A stretch of DNA of 32,009 nt. It comes from Nocardia carnea (GTDB taxonomy: Bacteria > Actinomycetota > Actinomycetes > Mycobacteriales > Mycobacteriaceae). Each line of letters starts with the position of its first letter. The stretch's first letter is position 1. The translations under genes and the position numbers were made by a program. The notes below the pieces were generated by a model. It saw only the letters and a program-made list of their open reading frames with translations. It was not told the DNA's origin and ran no database searches. Location of the stretch: NCBI RefSeq assembly GCF_029868855.1, contig NZ_JARWOV010000248.1, positions 1 through 32,009 on the forward strand, given 5' to 3'. Positions 30,948-32,009 of this stretch are shown here, piece after piece.

Positions 30948-32009
30948 TCAGGGCCAGGCCGTAAACCCTTCGTGCCGGACCGTCCATGAGCCGTCGTCCG
31001 GGAAGCCCGGGCAGTCCGTGGGCCCGCCTGTCCAGCCGGCGACCATGAGTGAGACCGCCGCGAGCAGGGCGCCGTTGGCGGGCAGGTAGATCGGGAGCAG
31101 GCTGCCGATCTGTGGGCTGTGGCCGACTCGGTTGACGGTGTTCTTCGGCGTATCCATCAGCAGGGCGCCGATCGCCAGATCGGGGCGGCCGACTCTGGTC
31201 GCGGTCATCGCCATCACGGGGAAGTCCCAGCCCCACGCTGTATTCCACTGCCAGTCGGCGTGCAGGTCGAGCAGGGTCGCGGCCATGGTGTCGCGATCGA
31301 TGAGCGGCGTGCCGGGAACCATTCCGAGGGCACACAACAGCGAGGGATGGTCGTCCCGGCGCAGATACGGCTCGGTCGCGATCGCCTGATAGATCCCGCC
31401 GTCCTGGTGCGGCCGGGTGAGCCCGTCCTGGACGCGCTGCCAGTGTGCGCGCCGCGGTAGACCGAGTCGTTCCTGCCAGTGCTGCGCGATCTCGAGGCCC
31501 CACCACCAGTAGGCGAGTTCGAAGGTCGGGTCGGCGGTCGTCGTGGCGTCGTAGAACTCCTGGGCCGGCACCAGCGGCGCCGGCAGGTGATATGTCCCGG
31601 CGCGTTCCTCGGTGAAATCGGCCATGAATTCCGCGGTCTGCTCGACCAATTCGGAATAGCGCGCCACTAATTCTTGCCGGGCGGTCTCGTCCTTCTTGTT
31701 CCGATAGACGAGTTCGAGCAGATACAGCGGATGCGGTTGCTGCCAGATGAGCAGCGCGCCGATATCCGATGGACTCTCTCGGCCTTCCGGGCCGACCGCC
31801 TTGGGCCAGCGCACTCCGGCGTAGCGTTGCCGCTGCGCGGTGGCGCGGGCCGATTCGAGGATGGACAGATACCACCCGAGGCTGCGTTCGAGCAGTTCCG
31901 GTCTACCCCAGGCAGCGAAATGCGCGGCATGCCACCAGTGCATCTCGAGGTGGAACTTGCCCTGCCACGAGTTCGTGACCAATCCGGTCTCCGCCGGCGG
32001 CAGGCTGCC
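30948..32009 (-). CDS. Glycosidase-like (alpha/alpha)-barrel protein, partial
   Basis: The gene enters from the right edge; 353 codons plus a stop are visible, open to base 32009. The sequence shows repeated helical pairs rich in Trp and His: WQGKFHLEMHWWHAAHFAAWGR, LGWYLSILESARATAQ, AYWWWGLEIAQHWQERLG, and ADWQWNTAWGWDFPVMAMTA. This suits an (alpha/alpha)6-barrel catalytic domain of the glycoside hydrolase GH65/GH95-like superfamily. The GKFHLEMHWWH segment is a known conserved stretch of such proteins as I recall. The putative TTG at 31982 is an artefact of the edge; the true start lies outside. Exact family and substrate are open. Confidence 0.7.
   Translation of the reverse strand, partial: GSLPPAETGLVTNSWQGKFHLEMHWWHAAHFAAWGRPELLERSLGWYLSILESARATAQRQRYAGVRWPKAVGPEGRESPSDIGALLIWQQPHPLYLLELVYRNKKDETARQELVARYSELVEQTAEFMADFTEERAGTYHLPAPLVPAQEFYDATTTADPTFELAYWWWGLEIAQHWQERLGLPRRAHWQRVQDGLTRPHQDGGIYQAIATEPYLRRDDHPSLLCALGMVPGTPLIDRDTMAATLLDLHADWQWNTAWGWDFPVMAMTATRVGRPDLAIGALLMDTPKNTVNRVGHSPQIGSLLPIYLPANGALLAAVSLMVAGWTGGPTDCPGFPDDGSWTVRHEGFTAWP

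Noticed and set aside
29892..30989. A 365-codon plus-strand frame across the homopolymer tract
   Set aside because: Only parts of it match the MmyB regulator, with the rest in other frames; the start region is a shadow of the sigma-factor tail.
1..32009. CRISPR arrays, insertion sequences, rRNA or tRNA genes, integrase or att sites
   Set aside because: No regularly spaced repeats, transposase motifs, integrase genes or conserved RNA cores were found on reading both strands.

Overview
The window is GC-rich actinobacterial DNA. The gene set fits a Nocardia-type member of the Mycobacteriales: a furA-katG pair, a P450 resembling mycobacterial CYP136 divergent from a TetR gene, a SAM-IV riboswitch, both soluble and membrane fatty-acid desaturases, an F420/LLM-type oxidoreductase, many GTG starts and several apparently leaderless promoters. 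Genus is inferred from content; no rRNA, tRNA, CRISPR array or complete insertion sequence was seen.

Layout. 1-189 is C/G homopolymer-rich sequence of doubtful quality. 190-1910 (minus) holds an HhH endonuclease-like protein and an acyl-ACP desaturase. 2518-6282 is a divergent catabolic-looking unit: an IclR regulator (minus) facing an LLM oxidoreductase and an acyl-CoA ligase (plus). 6405-7947 is a SAM-IV riboswitch controlling a class V PLP enzyme with a cysteine-desulfurase-like active site. 8327-10350 (plus) holds an SDR and an ADP-ribosylglycohydrolase. 10450-14046 (minus) is a tightly coupled four-gene operon: ABC ATPase, ABC permease, DesK-like histidine kinase, NarL-type response regulator. 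Each junction is an ATGA or GTGA overlap. 14277-18033 (minus) holds a tandem universal stress protein, katG and furA. 18119-20237 is the divergent P450/TetR pair. 20350-23839 holds an NDH-2-like flavoprotein, a secreted beta-lactamase-fold protein (minus) and a membrane desaturase.

23969-25842 looks like a small phage-derived module: a holin-like membrane/coiled-coil protein and an Amidase_2 lysin (minus), facing an XRE repressor-like gene across an AT-rich control region with two recognisable promoters and an inverted repeat, followed by a 53-residue ORF on the opposite strand. 26304-28004 is an SDR convergent with a LysR regulator; a perfect 17-bp palindrome lies upstream of the SDR. 28421-29773 is a DUF2252 kinase-like protein.

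29970-30934 is a graveyard of gene fragments: an ECF sigma-factor C-terminus, a G/C homopolymer stretch, an unidentified minus-strand fragment and an MmyB-type XRE regulator broken by about four frameshifts and a stop. The window ends inside a glycosidase-like gene.

The most interesting items are the SAM-IV switch with a hairpin that hides the ribosome-binding site of an uncharacterised PLP enzyme, the lysin/holin/XRE module with its divergent operator region, the glycine in KatG at the position equivalent to M. tuberculosis Ser315, and the run of leaderless promoters that redefine several start codons.
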